Source of the DNA: Sphaeroforma sirkka
Lineage: Eukaryota > Opisthokonta > Ichthyosporea > Ichthyophonida
Assembly: GCA_001586965.3 (NCBI GenBank)
Contig: LUCW03001497.1
Span: 1 to 27,855, forward strand
Reading direction: 5' to 3'
DNA: 27,855 nucleotides
Position numbers and translations under genes: made by a program
In this document: in pieces, positions 9,701 through 20,064 of the stretch
Layout: the number at the start of each line of letters is the position of its first letter
Position numbering within the stretch: the first letter of the stretch is position 1
The notes under the pieces: generated by a model
Seen by the model: only the letters and a program-made list of their open reading frames with translations
Told to the model about the DNA's origin: nothing
Databases searched by the model: none

Positions 9701-10392
9701 TGGATGTAGGCATAGTATTGGGGTGTTGTATGTCTGGTGATTGAATGTTGAGTGAAAACACCCATTCATGATCGGTTTTGAGTGAAATGTCTGCGGCTTT
9801 GATGAGTGTGAGCAGTGTTCTCGTACGTGATTGAGCGTAGACGTGATCAACACGTATGTTTGCTGATTGGTTTGGTGTTATATGGTCCATTTGGTGTAGC
9901 TGAGTATAGTATTCGATAGATTTTCTACGGTCGGATATTTAATGAGGAAGTCATTATATTCTGTATCGCGGAAATTCATATCTCCAACTAGCACATGAGG
10001 TTTGCAGTTGAGTGCCATTAAAGTTTTGTATACGTCATTTCCCTAGGTGTGGTGCTAAGTAGACACATGCTATGGTGACCATGCGAAAGGTAAATGCTAC
10101 AAAGTATTGGCTTTGTGCATGTAGTTTGAAATCATTGAGCTATGTTCACTTATTAAGGCTACACCGTTGTTTCTACCACCACGGTGTATACTACTAGATA
10201 GGGGGGTGACGCATAGATAAGGTTGGTATTACTTTCATTGCAAACTTCATTGAGGCGGTCTGTGTAGTCCCCCCACGTCTCTACTAAACATAGGGCGTCA
10301 CATTGACTGCATAGTTTACGTATTGCTCTGTATTGTGCTTGTGTGTTTTTCAGTGAGTTTAGGTTGACATAATACACGAGAATGTCACTCAT
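6776..10392 (-). CDS. LINE ORF2: APE endonuclease and reverse transcriptase (copy 2b)
   Basis: The protein would nick target DNA and copy the element RNA. It starts at 10392 with MSDILVYYVNLNSLKNTQ, its ATG overlapping the ORF1 stop as ATGA. Apurinic-endonuclease-like motifs appear in order: NLNSL, CLVETWGDY (catalytic Glu), VGDMN and RVDHVYAQS. RT motifs follow: GPDGIHIDILKAA, FFRPITLTQILRRIFQIV, VFLDTKKAYDSVKLDRLW and GLTQGDPIT, then GWVDDLA (the catalytic Asp pair, 8463-8474). A C-terminal CIGC..TTSHFKC motif is near 7450-7500. Open stretches are 10159-10392, 9321-9890, 8523-9209, 8128-8412, 7388-7897 and 7074-7490, so at least six frame changes interrupt it. Total length would be about 1,200 codons, normal for such an ORF2. 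The end at 6776 is inferred from copies 2a and 3. Confidence 0.8.
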
Positions 10393-11719
10393 TGCGATTT
10401 CGTCTTACTAGTGGTTCGGTTTTGTTTGAATGCAGCAAGCTCTTTCTCTGTTTCTGCATCAGATATTTGTGGGGATTTCGAACTATCGCCTAAGACTGAC
10501 GCTATTTCGTCATCTGACATATAGTGCTCTGAGACTTCGTCGGTGTGTTCATCATCGCTTGAATTTTCGATTCTAGCTTTAACTGTGTTTCTATTTGCTT
10601 CGTCTCCACTAATTATAATTGTTTGGGGTTTCTTGAGGACGAATTAGTATTGTCCGTGATGTTGTTTGGGTCTGCGATTGGTGGTAGTGCTGCGGGTGCT
10701 GTGGGTGTAGATTTTCCGGTGGGTGGGTGTGTGCTGTTTCGTATGTCAGTGGTTTTCGTGGTTGTATAACCATGGATAGTATTGGGGGTTGTGGTATCCA
10801 TTGGGGCCTGGGCTGGATTGAGGAGGTTTGGTGGTGGTTTTCGGCACTCTACCGAGTAGGTGAGTTAGGACCTAGGGTATTGTGGTGGACATTTATCGCG
10901 AGCCAGTGCGCTGGTATGAGCATTTTCTCAGACGTTTGCGAGCGCCTTCTATTGCGATTGGGTTGGTTACGTTAGCGGGTCTGCACCCTTGTTAATGCGC
11001 CAACCACGAGCAAGTAGGATTTGTTTAGTTTTGATTGCAAACCGTGTGGGGACTACAAGTTCTACTGCGCTACGATCTTGTAAAGGTATGACGCGTGCAG
11101 TATGGGGATGTATTTCAGCAAATGAAAGTTCCAAAGCCATTTGGAGAGATGCTTGTTTGTCGGTAGCGTACCGTCTCTAGTGCATGTGTGTTGCAACTAA
11201 AGTATAAGGCTGTGAGATCCCAATCTTCTTGGCAATCCCATATAGAGGGTGGCTTGCTGGGTTGGAATAGATTTGCTTGTGCCTCCCTTGAGGAGGAGTT
11301 GCGTGTTTGATTCAACATATCTTTGTATGTTGTAGGCTTGTCCTTGTTTGCAGGAGTTTGTATAAGTCCTGGCGTGTGCGTAATTGTGGTATCTGGGATA
11401 CGTATACGGTGTTGGTTTGTGGCAGTGCTCTGTGGGTTGTTTTTTGGATGCAAGTTGCTGTTGGAGTTTCGCATTTTCACATTTTAGGGCGTGGTTCTGC
11501 TCTAGTAGAGTTTTGTTTGAGTGTTCTAATTTCTCTAAACGTGCGAGGATCTCCTCCACACTACTTACCTTGTGAGTCCCTTCTGTAGATGAACATACCT
11601 TTTGATGCAATCCTCGAAGTAGGTCATCTTCTCTATCAGGGGTAGTACAATCGCCTTCAGTTTCTCGTCTAACTCTGTGGGTTGATGGACTCCTCCAGAG
11701 GGGGCGGGCCCCCCGCCAT
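10389..11719 (-). CDS. LINE ORF1: coiled-coil protein (copy 2b)
   Basis: The start is at 11719 (Met-Ala-Gly), conserved in all three copies. An in-frame Met further up at 11879 is not supported by the other copies. After EKMTYFEDCIK comes a heptad-patterned coiled coil, SVEEILARLEKLEHSNKTLL then NHALKCENAKLQQQLASK (about 11430-11560). A central part follows with DKPTTYKDMLNQTRNSSS and WDLTALYFSC. Next come a Thr/Pro/Asn-rich stretch near 10613-10801 and an acidic C-terminus ending at the TGA at 10389-10391. Coiled-coil ORF1 proteins of LINEs trimerise and bind the element RNA; that role is inferred. No CCHC knuckle is visible. Several frame changes are present. The stop overlaps the ORF2 start. 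Confidence 0.7.
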
Positions 11720-11771
11720 AGTGTCGGCTAACGATCAAGTGATTTGATTTTCGATTGATAACAGGTCTGTT

Positions 11772-11825
11772 TGGTCCAGTGGTAAATTGCCTGGTTTGGT
11801 GTGGTGCGGTCACGTGTTCGATTCT
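11772..11825 (+). promoter_or_regulatory. tRNA-like A box and B box, opposite strand to LINE copy 2b
   Basis: TGGTCCAGTGG (11772-11782) fits the tRNA A box. GTTCGATTC (11816-11824) fits the B box. They are about 43 bases apart, as in a real tRNA. The stems pair weakly, so a functional tRNA is unlikely. They lie just upstream of the ORF1 start of the LINE, on the other strand. Confidence 0.4.
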
Positions 11826-11948
11826 GGGTCGGATTGAAAATTTTCTGGGGTCTGTGTGATTTCTTTGAAATGTTTTCACTTTCGCACTGTGTATGTTGAG
11901 TTCACATCTAAAGTGAGATTTCGAGTGTCAGCAGTTTGAGATGTGCTT

Positions 11949-14317
11949 GAAATATAAATAGTTCAAAAGTGAAATATAAATAGTTCAAAAGTGAAATATA
12001 AATAGTTCAAAAGTGAAAATATAAATAGTTCAAAAGTGAAATATAAATAGTTCAAAAAAGTGAAATATAAATAGTTCAAAAGTGAAATATAAATAGTTCA
12101 AAAGTGAAATATAAATAGTTCAAAAGTGAAATATAAATAGTTCATAAAAAAGTGAAATATAAATAGTTCAAAAGTGAAATATAAATAGTTCAAAAGTGAA
12201 ACATAAATAGTTCAAAAGTGAAATATAAATAGTTCAAAAGTGAAACATAAATAGCAAAAGAAAAAAAGTGAAATATAAATAGTCCAAAAGTGAAACATAA
12301 ATAGTCAAAAGTGAAACATAAAAGTGAAACATAAATAGTTCAAAAGTGAAAATATAAATAGTCCAAAAGTGAAATATAAATAGTTCAAAAGTGAAACATA
12401 AATAGTCCAAAAGTGAAACATAAATAGTCAAAAGTGAAACATAAATAGTTCCAAAAGTGAAACATAAATAGTCCAAAAGTGAAATATAAATAGTTCAAAA
12501 GCGAAAACATAAATAGTCCAAAAGTGAAATATAAACAGTCCAAAAGTGAAAATATAAATAGTCCAAAAGTGAAACATAAATAGTCCAAAAGTTGAAACAT
12601 AAATAGTCCAAAAGTGAAACATAAATAGTCCAAAAGTGAAACATAAATAGTCCAAAAAAGTGAAATATAAATAGTCCAAAAGTGAAACATAAATAGTCAA
12701 AAAGTGAAACATAAATAGTCCAAAAGTGAAACATAAATCTCAAAAGTGAAACATAAATAGTCCAAAAGTGAAATATAAATAGTTCAAAAGTGAAACATAA
12801 AATAGTCAAAAAAAGAAATATAAATAGTCCAAAAATGAAACATAAAAGTCCGCGCTGAAATATAAATAGTCCAAAAGTGAAACATAAATAGTTCAAAAGT
12901 GAAATGATACATAAACAGTCCAAAAGAAAACATAAATAGTCCAAAAGTGAAATCATAAACAGGCCCAAGCGAAACATAAATAGTCCAAAAGTGAAACATA
13001 AATAGTAAATAGTCCAGGCGCAAAAAGTGAAATATAAATAGTCCAAAAGTGAAATATAAAAATAGTCCAAAAGTGAAAACATAAACAGTCCAAAAGAAAA
13101 ACATAAATGGTCCGCGCGAAACATAAATAGTCCAAAAGTGAAACAGTAAATAGTCCAAAAGTGAAAATATAAATAGTCCAAAAGTGAAATATAAAAAGTC
13201 CAAAAGCGAAACATAAATAGTTCAAAAGTGAAAACATAAAGTAGTCCATAAAAGTGAAACATAAATAGTCCAAAATGAAATATAAATAGTCCAAAAGTGA
13301 AACATAAATAGTCCAAAAGTGAAACATAAATAGTCCAAAAGTGAAACATAAATAGTCCGCGTGAAACATATAAATCCGCGCCCAGTCAAAAAAGTGAAAC
13401 ATAAATAGTTTCAAAAGTGAAAACATAAACAGTCCAAAAGTGAAACATCAAAAGCGAAACATAAAATAGTCCAAAAGTGAAACATAAATAGTCCAAAAGT
13501 GAAACATAAATAGTCCAAAAGTGAAACATAAATAGTCCAAAAGTGAAAACATAAATAGTCCAAAGTGCATAAATAGTCCAAAAGAAAACATAAATAGTCC
13601 AAAAACGAAATATAAATAGTCCGCTGAAACATAAATAGTCCAAAAGTGAAACATAAATAGTCCAAAAGAAAAGAAAATAAGTAAAAGTGAAATATAAATA
13701 GTCCAAAAGTGAAAATAAATAGTCCAAAAGTGAAACATAAATAGTCCAAAAGCGAAACATAAATAGTCAAAAAAAAATATAACAGTCCAAAAGTGAAATA
13801 TATAGTCCAAAAGCGAAACATAAATAGTCTCAAAAGTGAAAATATAAATAGTCCAAAAGTGAAGTGAAATAAATAGTCCAAAAGTGAAACATAAATAGTC
13901 CAAAAGTGAAATATAAATAGTCCAAAAGTGAAAACATAAATAGTCCAAAAGTCCCAAAAGAAACATAAACAGTCCAAAAGTGAAATATAAATAGTCCAAA
14001 AGTGAAACATAAAGTAGTCGAAACAAAAGTGAAACATAAATAGTCCAAAAGTGAAACATAACAGTCCAAAAGTGAAAATAAATAGTAGTCCAAAAGTGAA
14101 ACATAAATAGTCCAAAAGTGAAAGTCCATAAATAGTCCAAAAGTGAAACATAAATAGTCAAAAGCGAAACATAAAAGGCGCGAAACATAAATAGTCCAAA
14201 AGTGAAACATAAACAGTCCAAAGTGAAACATAAATAGTCAAAAGCGAAAAATAAATAGTCCAAAAGTGAAAACATAAACAGTAGTCAAAAGCGAAACATA
14301 AACAGTCCAAAAGTGAA
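11949..14317. repeat. 22-bp minisatellite, large array 2 (about 105 monomers)
   Basis: The monomer consists of GAAATATAAATAG plus TTCAAAAGT. The part next to the LINE (to about 12280) has mainly TTC and ATATAAA forms. From about 12290 onward the form ACATAAATAGTCCAAAAGTG dominates. Monomers carrying GCGCG or shortened by a few bases are scattered through the right part. Long open frames read through the array on the minus strand because 22 bp repeats in phase every 66 bases; they are not genes. Each monomer carries TATAAATAG on the plus strand, a TATA-box-like word. Confidence 0.95.
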
Positions 14318-14697
14318 GGGCATAGGGCCCAGGGTCCAGGGTGAAACAGGGCCCAGGCCAAGGCCCAGGGCCCAGGGCCCCATAGGGCCCAGGGCCCAGG
14401 AAACAGGGCCCCAGGGCAAAAGGGCCCAGGGCCCAGTTCAAAAGAAACATAGGGCCCAGGGCCCAGGCCCAGGGCCTAGGGGGCCCAGGGCCCAGGGCCC
14501 AGGGCCCAGGGCCCAGGGCCCAGGGAAATATAAAGGGTTCAGGGCGAAACATCAGGGCCCAGGGCCCAGGGAAGGGCCCAGGGCCCAGGGCCCAGGGCCC
14601 AGGGTCCCAGGGAAATATAAATAGGGCAAAAGGGCCCAGGGCCTAGGCCCTAGGGTTGAGGGTTTAGGTTCAGGTTTTTTAGGGCCCAGGTTTAGGC
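14318..14697 (+). repeat. GGGCCCA (CCCAGGG) tract with 7-bp period, probable telomere tract 3
   Basis: Long runs of CCCAGGG are mixed with TTTAGGG-like words near the right end (TAGGGTTGAGGGTTTAGG, AGGTTTAGGC) and with scraps of the 22-bp satellite (GGGAAATATAAA). The 7-base period and the fixed AGGG core equal TTTAGGG with TTT replaced by CCC. It occupies the place where the other LINE copies carry telomere repeats. It may be a true variant repeat or a base-calling artefact of CCCTAAA repeats. Confidence 0.8.
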
Positions 14698-15028
14698 AAA
14701 CCTTTATTTGTTTACACGCCATTGCTATATACAACGCCCGATGTCCGGGGTGGACTTGTGGCTACCGGCAGGTGTTGGCAGTTCCCGTGACCCTGCTTTT
14801 CAGGAGGGCGAACTGACCGTTCAGGGGCTGAGTCGTTTTCGGTCTGTGGTTGTTGTAATTTGTTGAGTTGTTTTCTTTGGCTGTAGTTTTGTTAGTGGTG
14901 TGGGTGTTTGACAACCGTAACTGGATTGACACAGAGTCTGTGAGTAAGCTGTGACAGATATGCATATCGTTTCATTGAATATGAGGTATGATACAGTGGC
15001 TCACCAGTGTATCATACTCACTACCGCA

Positions 15029-18000
15029 TCACCGGGTCGCGATGTGCGACTGTGCCCGCCGGTAGGCATTCAGGAGGGTGTGGGCGGGCGGGGGCGTTTC
15101 ATCGCGCTGTGTTCGTTGATATATGTGCTATTCAACTTCAGGTCAATGCATATTTGTCGCAGGCATATTCGCCAGCGTCTGATCAAGTCAGGCGGAGTCA
15201 CGCTACTACATATGTAGGATAGTGTAATGTCTATTGGGATGTCATTGTCTAAGTCCTGGTCAACGTCAAACAGGGGTGTATGTGGTGGTTCGGGAGTTTG
15301 CGTGTCCAGTGCTGGGGCGCCGCCATATAGGCGCTAGCCTCTGGATGTAGTGTGTTGAAGTCCATTTGCGGGTTATCTAGCCACAGTGTTCTGTGGGTTT
15401 GTTCGAAACGACGTCTGCGGTCCAACGAAGGCCAAGCATAATCGTTCTGTGGGTGTTCTGAGTCTACGAGGAGAGTGTGTACTATTGTGGTCATGAACCG
15501 TGGCACTGGGAACACACAGTTCAGCAGTACTTGGGGTGGTATGGGTCCTTTGTGCAAGTACACCAGCTGGTCGTGTAGTGTGAGCATGTCTGTGTAGCGC
15601 TTACGGGTGCTAAGGGCGTCAAGTAAGTTGCTATCAACTACAATCTTTCTTTGGTGAGATGAGTTTGACATGTAGGGCAGCACGAGGGGACACTTGAAGT
15701 GTGATGTGGTGAAAGGTGTTTTGCTGCAGCCAATGCATGTGAGACCTGCCGGGGTCTTTCTAGCGTGAACATATACCTGTTCGTGACGTACAGTGCGACG
15801 ATCGTTGGTACCTGAATAAGAGACTGCTGAAGCTGTGATGTTCGAGTGGCGTGTCGAGTCGGTACCGCTCTTCCTCGCCTGGGTAGATGAGTCCAAATCG
15901 GAGTTCGCGAGCCGCTTGTCGGTGTAGTGCGCTTTCCTTTTGTTTGGTTTTTCTGTTTGTGTATGCTTGTTTCAGTTTCCTGTATGTTATGAACGGAGGG
16001 TAGTGAAGTATGTTCTCGCGAGCGAGCATAGTGAGTCTCATAGGGGTGAATATGGTTGCTTGTTTGCCCAGATATTCCTGTAGAGGATTTCTGTGTGACA
16101 TACGAGTTATATGATTTATAAGACTCACGCACTGCCAAGTGCATAATGCCCGTGCGTTGAGGAGTCCACAGAACTGAATTTGTTTCAGCATAGTTGGTGT
16201 GGCTTTTGTTGGGGTCTTTTGTGTGCGGCAGTGGAAAGAATGTATCCAGAGGCCTTATGGATTACGGTATCGAGCTTGTCGAGTTGTGTATTGATTTGTG
16301 ATGTGAGTGAGTAGTGTGATAGTGGGATGAAAGCAAGACCGTAAGTGATTTTGGAGAGTATAAATACTCGGAAGATCATGAGCTTGTTGTGTGGGTGTAG
16401 GTGGGTCCCAGCTCGGAAGCCAAAAGGGGCCGCTGTGGCTTATGGATTCATTCAGAGTATTGATGCGTGTTTCCAACATTTGTACAATGTCTATTCCTTG
16501 GGTCCCATAGGGAATCCCAAGTATCTAGCAGTGGGGTGTGCATCTATACCATTCAGTCCGAGCATGAACTTGTGTGCTAGTTTGGGATTTTGCGGTGCTA
16601 CATATATCGATTTCTTTGGGTGGAATTCAACACCGAGAGCGTTTGCCCCATACATAAGCATGGTTGAGGCCTAGTTGCAACTTGGTGTGATCGCGGTTGT
16701 ATAGTGCTAGGTCGTCGACCCAGCCAAGGAAGCCTCGGGGTCGACTTTTAGCAAGGCTATCAAGTAGCGGGTCAATGTATATGTTGAAGAGTGTAGTGAT
16801 TGGATCACCCTGAGTTAGACCATGAGCACGTGTGAATATAGGCCCGAGGACTTGTTGATATGTAATACGAGACACTACATTATGGTACATGTTTTGGAAG
16901 AGGGTGATCAATGGGGTGGGTACCCGTCGATTGTGTAGAAGGCGCCAGAGGCGGTCAAGTTTGACTGAGTCATATGCTTTCTTAATGTCCAGGAATACCT
17001 GGTGGGTGTGTTGGGCTGTAGGGCTTGATTGATTGATGTATTCGTGTAGCGTGAGGGCGTGTGTGAAGCAAGAGTAGCCTGATTTGAACCCGCCTTGTCT
17101 GCTATGTGTTTTAAAGGCAGACAGCTGATTCATGTAACTCAGCAGTACTATTTGAAAGATACGACGCAGTATCTGTGTGAGCGTTATAGGTCGAAAGAAT
17201 TCTGGCCCTGTGGGTACCTCAGTTTTGGGAATGGGCACGATAAGCGCGTGCACAGCCAGGCTGACGGCACGTTACCCGTATGTAGTATCTTGTTGAACAG
17301 GTAATTGAGGACTTTAAGAATTGGTGACTTGGGATTTGGTTTACCCTCCTGATCGTGTCCTATGGGATAGACTTCGATAGCTGCTTTGAGAATATCAATA
17401 TGTATTCCGTCCGGGCCGGAGCCCTTCCGGCTATCATATGCTAGTATGGCTTGCATGATATGTGCGGTGGTGAAGATATCTTGGTCGAGAGGTATGAATT
17501 CAGTATGGGTTTCTTCTGGTATTTTGTAAGGTATTTTCTGGTTAAATAGCTTTTGCAGGAATGAGCCAATGATGTGTGCTGTTGGTTCTGTTGTGTTGGG
17601 TATTGATGGTTGTTTGACAGTGATTTCTTTGTTTAGTGAATAATTTCACAATGGTGGTATTATGGATACGCCTCGGTAGCGCGCAATGGTGTGTGGATCT
17701 GTGGGGTTGTTTTCCAGATAGTAACCGTAGAATGTGCCTTGTGCTACTTTCCATAGCTTGTTAACTATCGTATCATATACTGATGTGATTTTGTCTTGAT
17801 TTGCATTCTGGATAAGTCGTAGCCATGACTTAGAGTTAGCTCTTATTCTTGCTCGAAAGGTATTTGCGTAGCGCGGGTTGTTGCAATTATAAGTTCGAAT
17901 TCGGTATCTGTTGTACCCGTGTGCTGGCATACATTCCATGGATGTAGGCATAGTACTGGGGTGTTGTATGTCTGGTGATTGAATGTTGAGTGAAAACACC

Positions 18001-18631
18001 CATTCATGATCGGTTTTGAGTGAAATGTCTGCGGCTTTGATGAGTGTGAGCAGTGTTCTCGTACGTGATTGAGCGTAGACGTGATCAACACGTATGTTTG
18101 CTGATTGGTTTGGTGTTATATGGTCCATTTGGTGTAGCTGAGTATAGTATTCGATAGATTTTCTACGGTCGGGATATTTAATGAGGAAGTCATTATATTC
18201 TGTATCGCGGAAATTCATATCTCCAACCAGCACATGAGGTTTGCAGTTGAGTGCCATTAAAGTTTTGTATACGTCATTTCCTAGGTGTGGTGCTAAGTAG
18301 ACACATGCTATGGTGACCATGCGAAAGGTAAATGCTACAAAGTATTGGCTTTGTGCATGTAGTTTGAAATCATTGAGCTATGTCTACTTATTAAGGCTAC
18401 ACCGTTGTTTCTACCACCACGGTGTATACTACTAGATGGGGGGGGGTGACGCATAGATAAGGTTGGTATTACTTTCATTGCAAACTTCATTGAGGCGGTC
18501 TGTGTAGCCCCACGTCTCTACTAAACATAGGGCGTCACATTGACTGCATAGTTTACGTATTGCTCTGTATTGTGCTTGTGTGTTTTTTTCAGTGAGTTTA
18601 GGTTGACATAATACACGAGAATGTCACTCAT
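15029..18631 (-). CDS. LINE ORF2: APE endonuclease and reverse transcriptase (copy 3)
   Basis: The start at 18631 (MSDIL) overlaps the ORF1 stop in ATGA. The endonuclease part reads open over much of 17646-18320: MVTIACVYLAPHLGNDVYKT, HVLVGDMNFRDTEYNDFL and RVDHVYAQSRTRTLL. RT motifs lie at 16627-17456: GPDGIHIDILKAA, FLDIKKAYDSV, GLTQGDPITTLFNIYIDPLL and GWVDDLALYNRD (Asp pair at 16711-16716). The thumb and C-terminal part follow, with YGLAFIPLSHYSLTSQINTQ, a CCHC-type motif near 15690-15750 and FPVPRFMTTIVHTLLVDSEH near 15450-15510. The usual YADD or FADD box is WVDD here. The reading frame changes at least five or six times over about 1,200 codons. The end at 15029 is taken from the matching TGA in copy 2a; another frame continues only to 15249. 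Confidence 0.8.
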
Positions 18632-19958
18632 TGCGATTTCGTCTTACTAGTGGTTCGGTTTTGTTTGAATGCAGCAAGCTCTTTCTCTGTTTCTGCATCA
18701 GATATTTGTGGGGATTTCGAACTATCGCCTAAGACTGACGCTATTTCGTCATCTGACATATAGTGCTCTGAGACTTCGTCGGTGTGTTCATCATCGCTTG
18801 AATCTTCGATTCTAGCTTTAACTGTGTTTCTATTTGCTTCGTCTCCACTAATTATAATTCGTTTGGGGTTTCTTGAGGACGAATTAGTATTGTCCGTGAT
18901 GTTGTTTGGGTCTGCGATTGGTGGTAGTGTTGCGGGTGCTGTGGGTGTAGATTTTCCGGTGGGTGGGTATGTGCTGTTTCGTATGTCAGTGGTTTTCGTG
19001 GTTGTATAATTATGGATAGTATTGGGGGTTGTGGTATCTATTGGGTTTGGGCTGGATTGAGGAGGTTTGGTGGTGGTTTCGGTACTCTACTGAGTAGGTG
19101 AGTTAGGACTCTAGGGCATTGTGGTGGACATTTATCGCGAGCCAGTGCGCTGGTATGAGCATTTTCTAGACGTTTGCGAGCGCCTTCTATTGCGATTGGG
19201 TTGGTTACGTTAGCGGGGTCTGCACCCTTGTTAATGCGCCAACCACGAGCAAGTAGGATTTGTTTAGTTTTGATTGCAAAACGTGTGGGGACTACAAGTT
19301 CTACTGCGCTACGATCTTTGTAGAGGCATGACGCGTGCAGTATGGGGATGTATTTCAGCAAATGAAAGTTCCAAAGCCATTTGGAGAGATGCTTGTTTGT
19401 CGGTAGCGTACCGTCTTCTAGTGCATGTGTGTTGCAACTAAAAGTATAAGGCTGTGAGATCCCAATCTTCTTGGCAATCCCATATAGAGGGTGGCTTGCT
19501 GGGTTGGAATAGATTTGCTTGTGCCTCCCTTGAGGAGGAGTTGCGTGTTTGATTCAACATATCTTTGTATGTTGTGGGCTTGTCCTTGTTTGCAGGAGTT
19601 TGTATAAGTCCTGGCGTGTGCGTAATTGTGGTATCTGGGATACGTATACGGTGTTGGTTTGTGGCAGTGCTCTGTGGGTTGTTTTGGATGCAAGTTGCTG
19701 TTGGAGTTTCGCATTTTCACATTTTAGGGCGTGGTTCTGCTCTAGTAGAGTTTTGTTTGAGTGTTCTAATTTCTCTAAACGTGCGAGGATCTCCTCCACA
19801 CTACTTACCTTGTGAGTCCCTTCTGTAGATGAACATACCTTTTGATGCAATCCTCGAAGTAGGTCATCTTCTCTATCAGGGGTAGTACAATCGCCTTCAG
19901 TTTCTCGTCTAACTCTGTGGGTTGATGGACTCCTCCAGAGGGGGCGGGGCCCCGCCAT
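18628..19958 (-). CDS. LINE ORF1: coiled-coil protein (copy 3)
   Basis: The start is at 19958 (MAGPRPLWRS in one frame). The coiled coil VSSVEEILARLEKLEHSNKT continues to about 19690. The 19038-19361 stretch is open and gives PTRFAIKTKQILLARGWRIN and IAIEGARKRLENAHTSALA, a basic part that may bind RNA. The C-terminal part, 18628 to about 18950, is continuous: PPIADPNNITDNTNSSSRN, then a Ser/Asp/Glu-rich tail with EHYMSDDEIASVLGDSS, ending KTKSQ and TGA. The length is about 443 codons. At least two frame changes occur in the middle. I do not recognise a named domain other than the coiled coil. Confidence 0.7.
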
Positions 19959-20010
19959 AGTGTCGGCTAACGATCAAGTGATTTGATTTTCGATTGATAA
20001 CAGGTCTGTT

Positions 20011-20064
20011 TGGTCCAGTGGTAAATTGCCTGGTTTGGTGTGGTGCGGTCACGTGTTCGATTCT
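20011..20064 (+). promoter_or_regulatory. tRNA-like A box and B box, opposite strand to LINE copy 3
   Basis: TGGTCCAGTGG (20011-20021) and GTTCGATTC (20055-20063) match the pair in copy 2b in sequence, spacing and position. Being identical in both young copies adds little independent support. The looser but still consensus-like pair in divergent copy 1 adds more. Confidence 0.4.

Larger units (their letters stand above)
6443..11948 (-). mobile_element. Full-length LINE copy 2b with APE endonuclease and RT
   Basis: A minus-strand non-LTR retrotransposon of about 5.5 kb. Reading 5' to 3' (right to left) it has a short leader joined to the 22-bp array, ORF1 from 11719, ORF2 from 10392, and a 3' untranslated part ending at a telomere tract. 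There is no poly(A) tail at the 3' end; it goes directly into CCTAAACCC-type sequence. It looks nearly identical to the copy at 14698-20187 along its whole length, differing mostly by one-base indels in runs, which suggests recent activity or sequencing error. Conserved motifs are seen for endonuclease, reverse transcriptase and the C-terminal Cys/His motif. The clade is not fixed by eye; an APE-type, two-ORF element such as R1/TRAS/SART-like or another APE clade would fit. Confidence 0.9.

Noticed and set aside
11566-11576. Splice-donor-like AAGGTAAGT on the minus strand in ORF1, also in copies 1 and 3
   Set aside because: It is read through as part of a conserved peptide (KVSSV), and no matching acceptor or frame need for an intron is visible.
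11765-11835. Functional tRNA gene
   Set aside because: Only the internal promoter boxes fit. The T stem mismatches at several positions and no convincing anticodon arm forms.
11565-11879. ORF1 start at the upstream Met at 11879
   Set aside because: The Met-Ala-Gly start at 11719 is conserved in all three copies, including the diverged one. Upstream residues overlap the tRNA-like boxes and are not conserved.
11949-14317. CRISPR-like array
   Set aside because: The repeats are directly tandem, with no unique spacers of constant length, and the setting is eukaryotic.
12234-14361. Long minus-strand open frames of up to 284 codons, rich in Phe, Tyr, Leu and Trp
   Set aside because: They are the 22-bp minisatellite read through. 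The peptide repeats every 22 residues (66 bases), and every frame is similar.
14313-14734. Open frames rich in Gly, Pro, Gln and Arg on both strands
   Set aside because: They are translations of the CCCAGGG tract and have no independent support.
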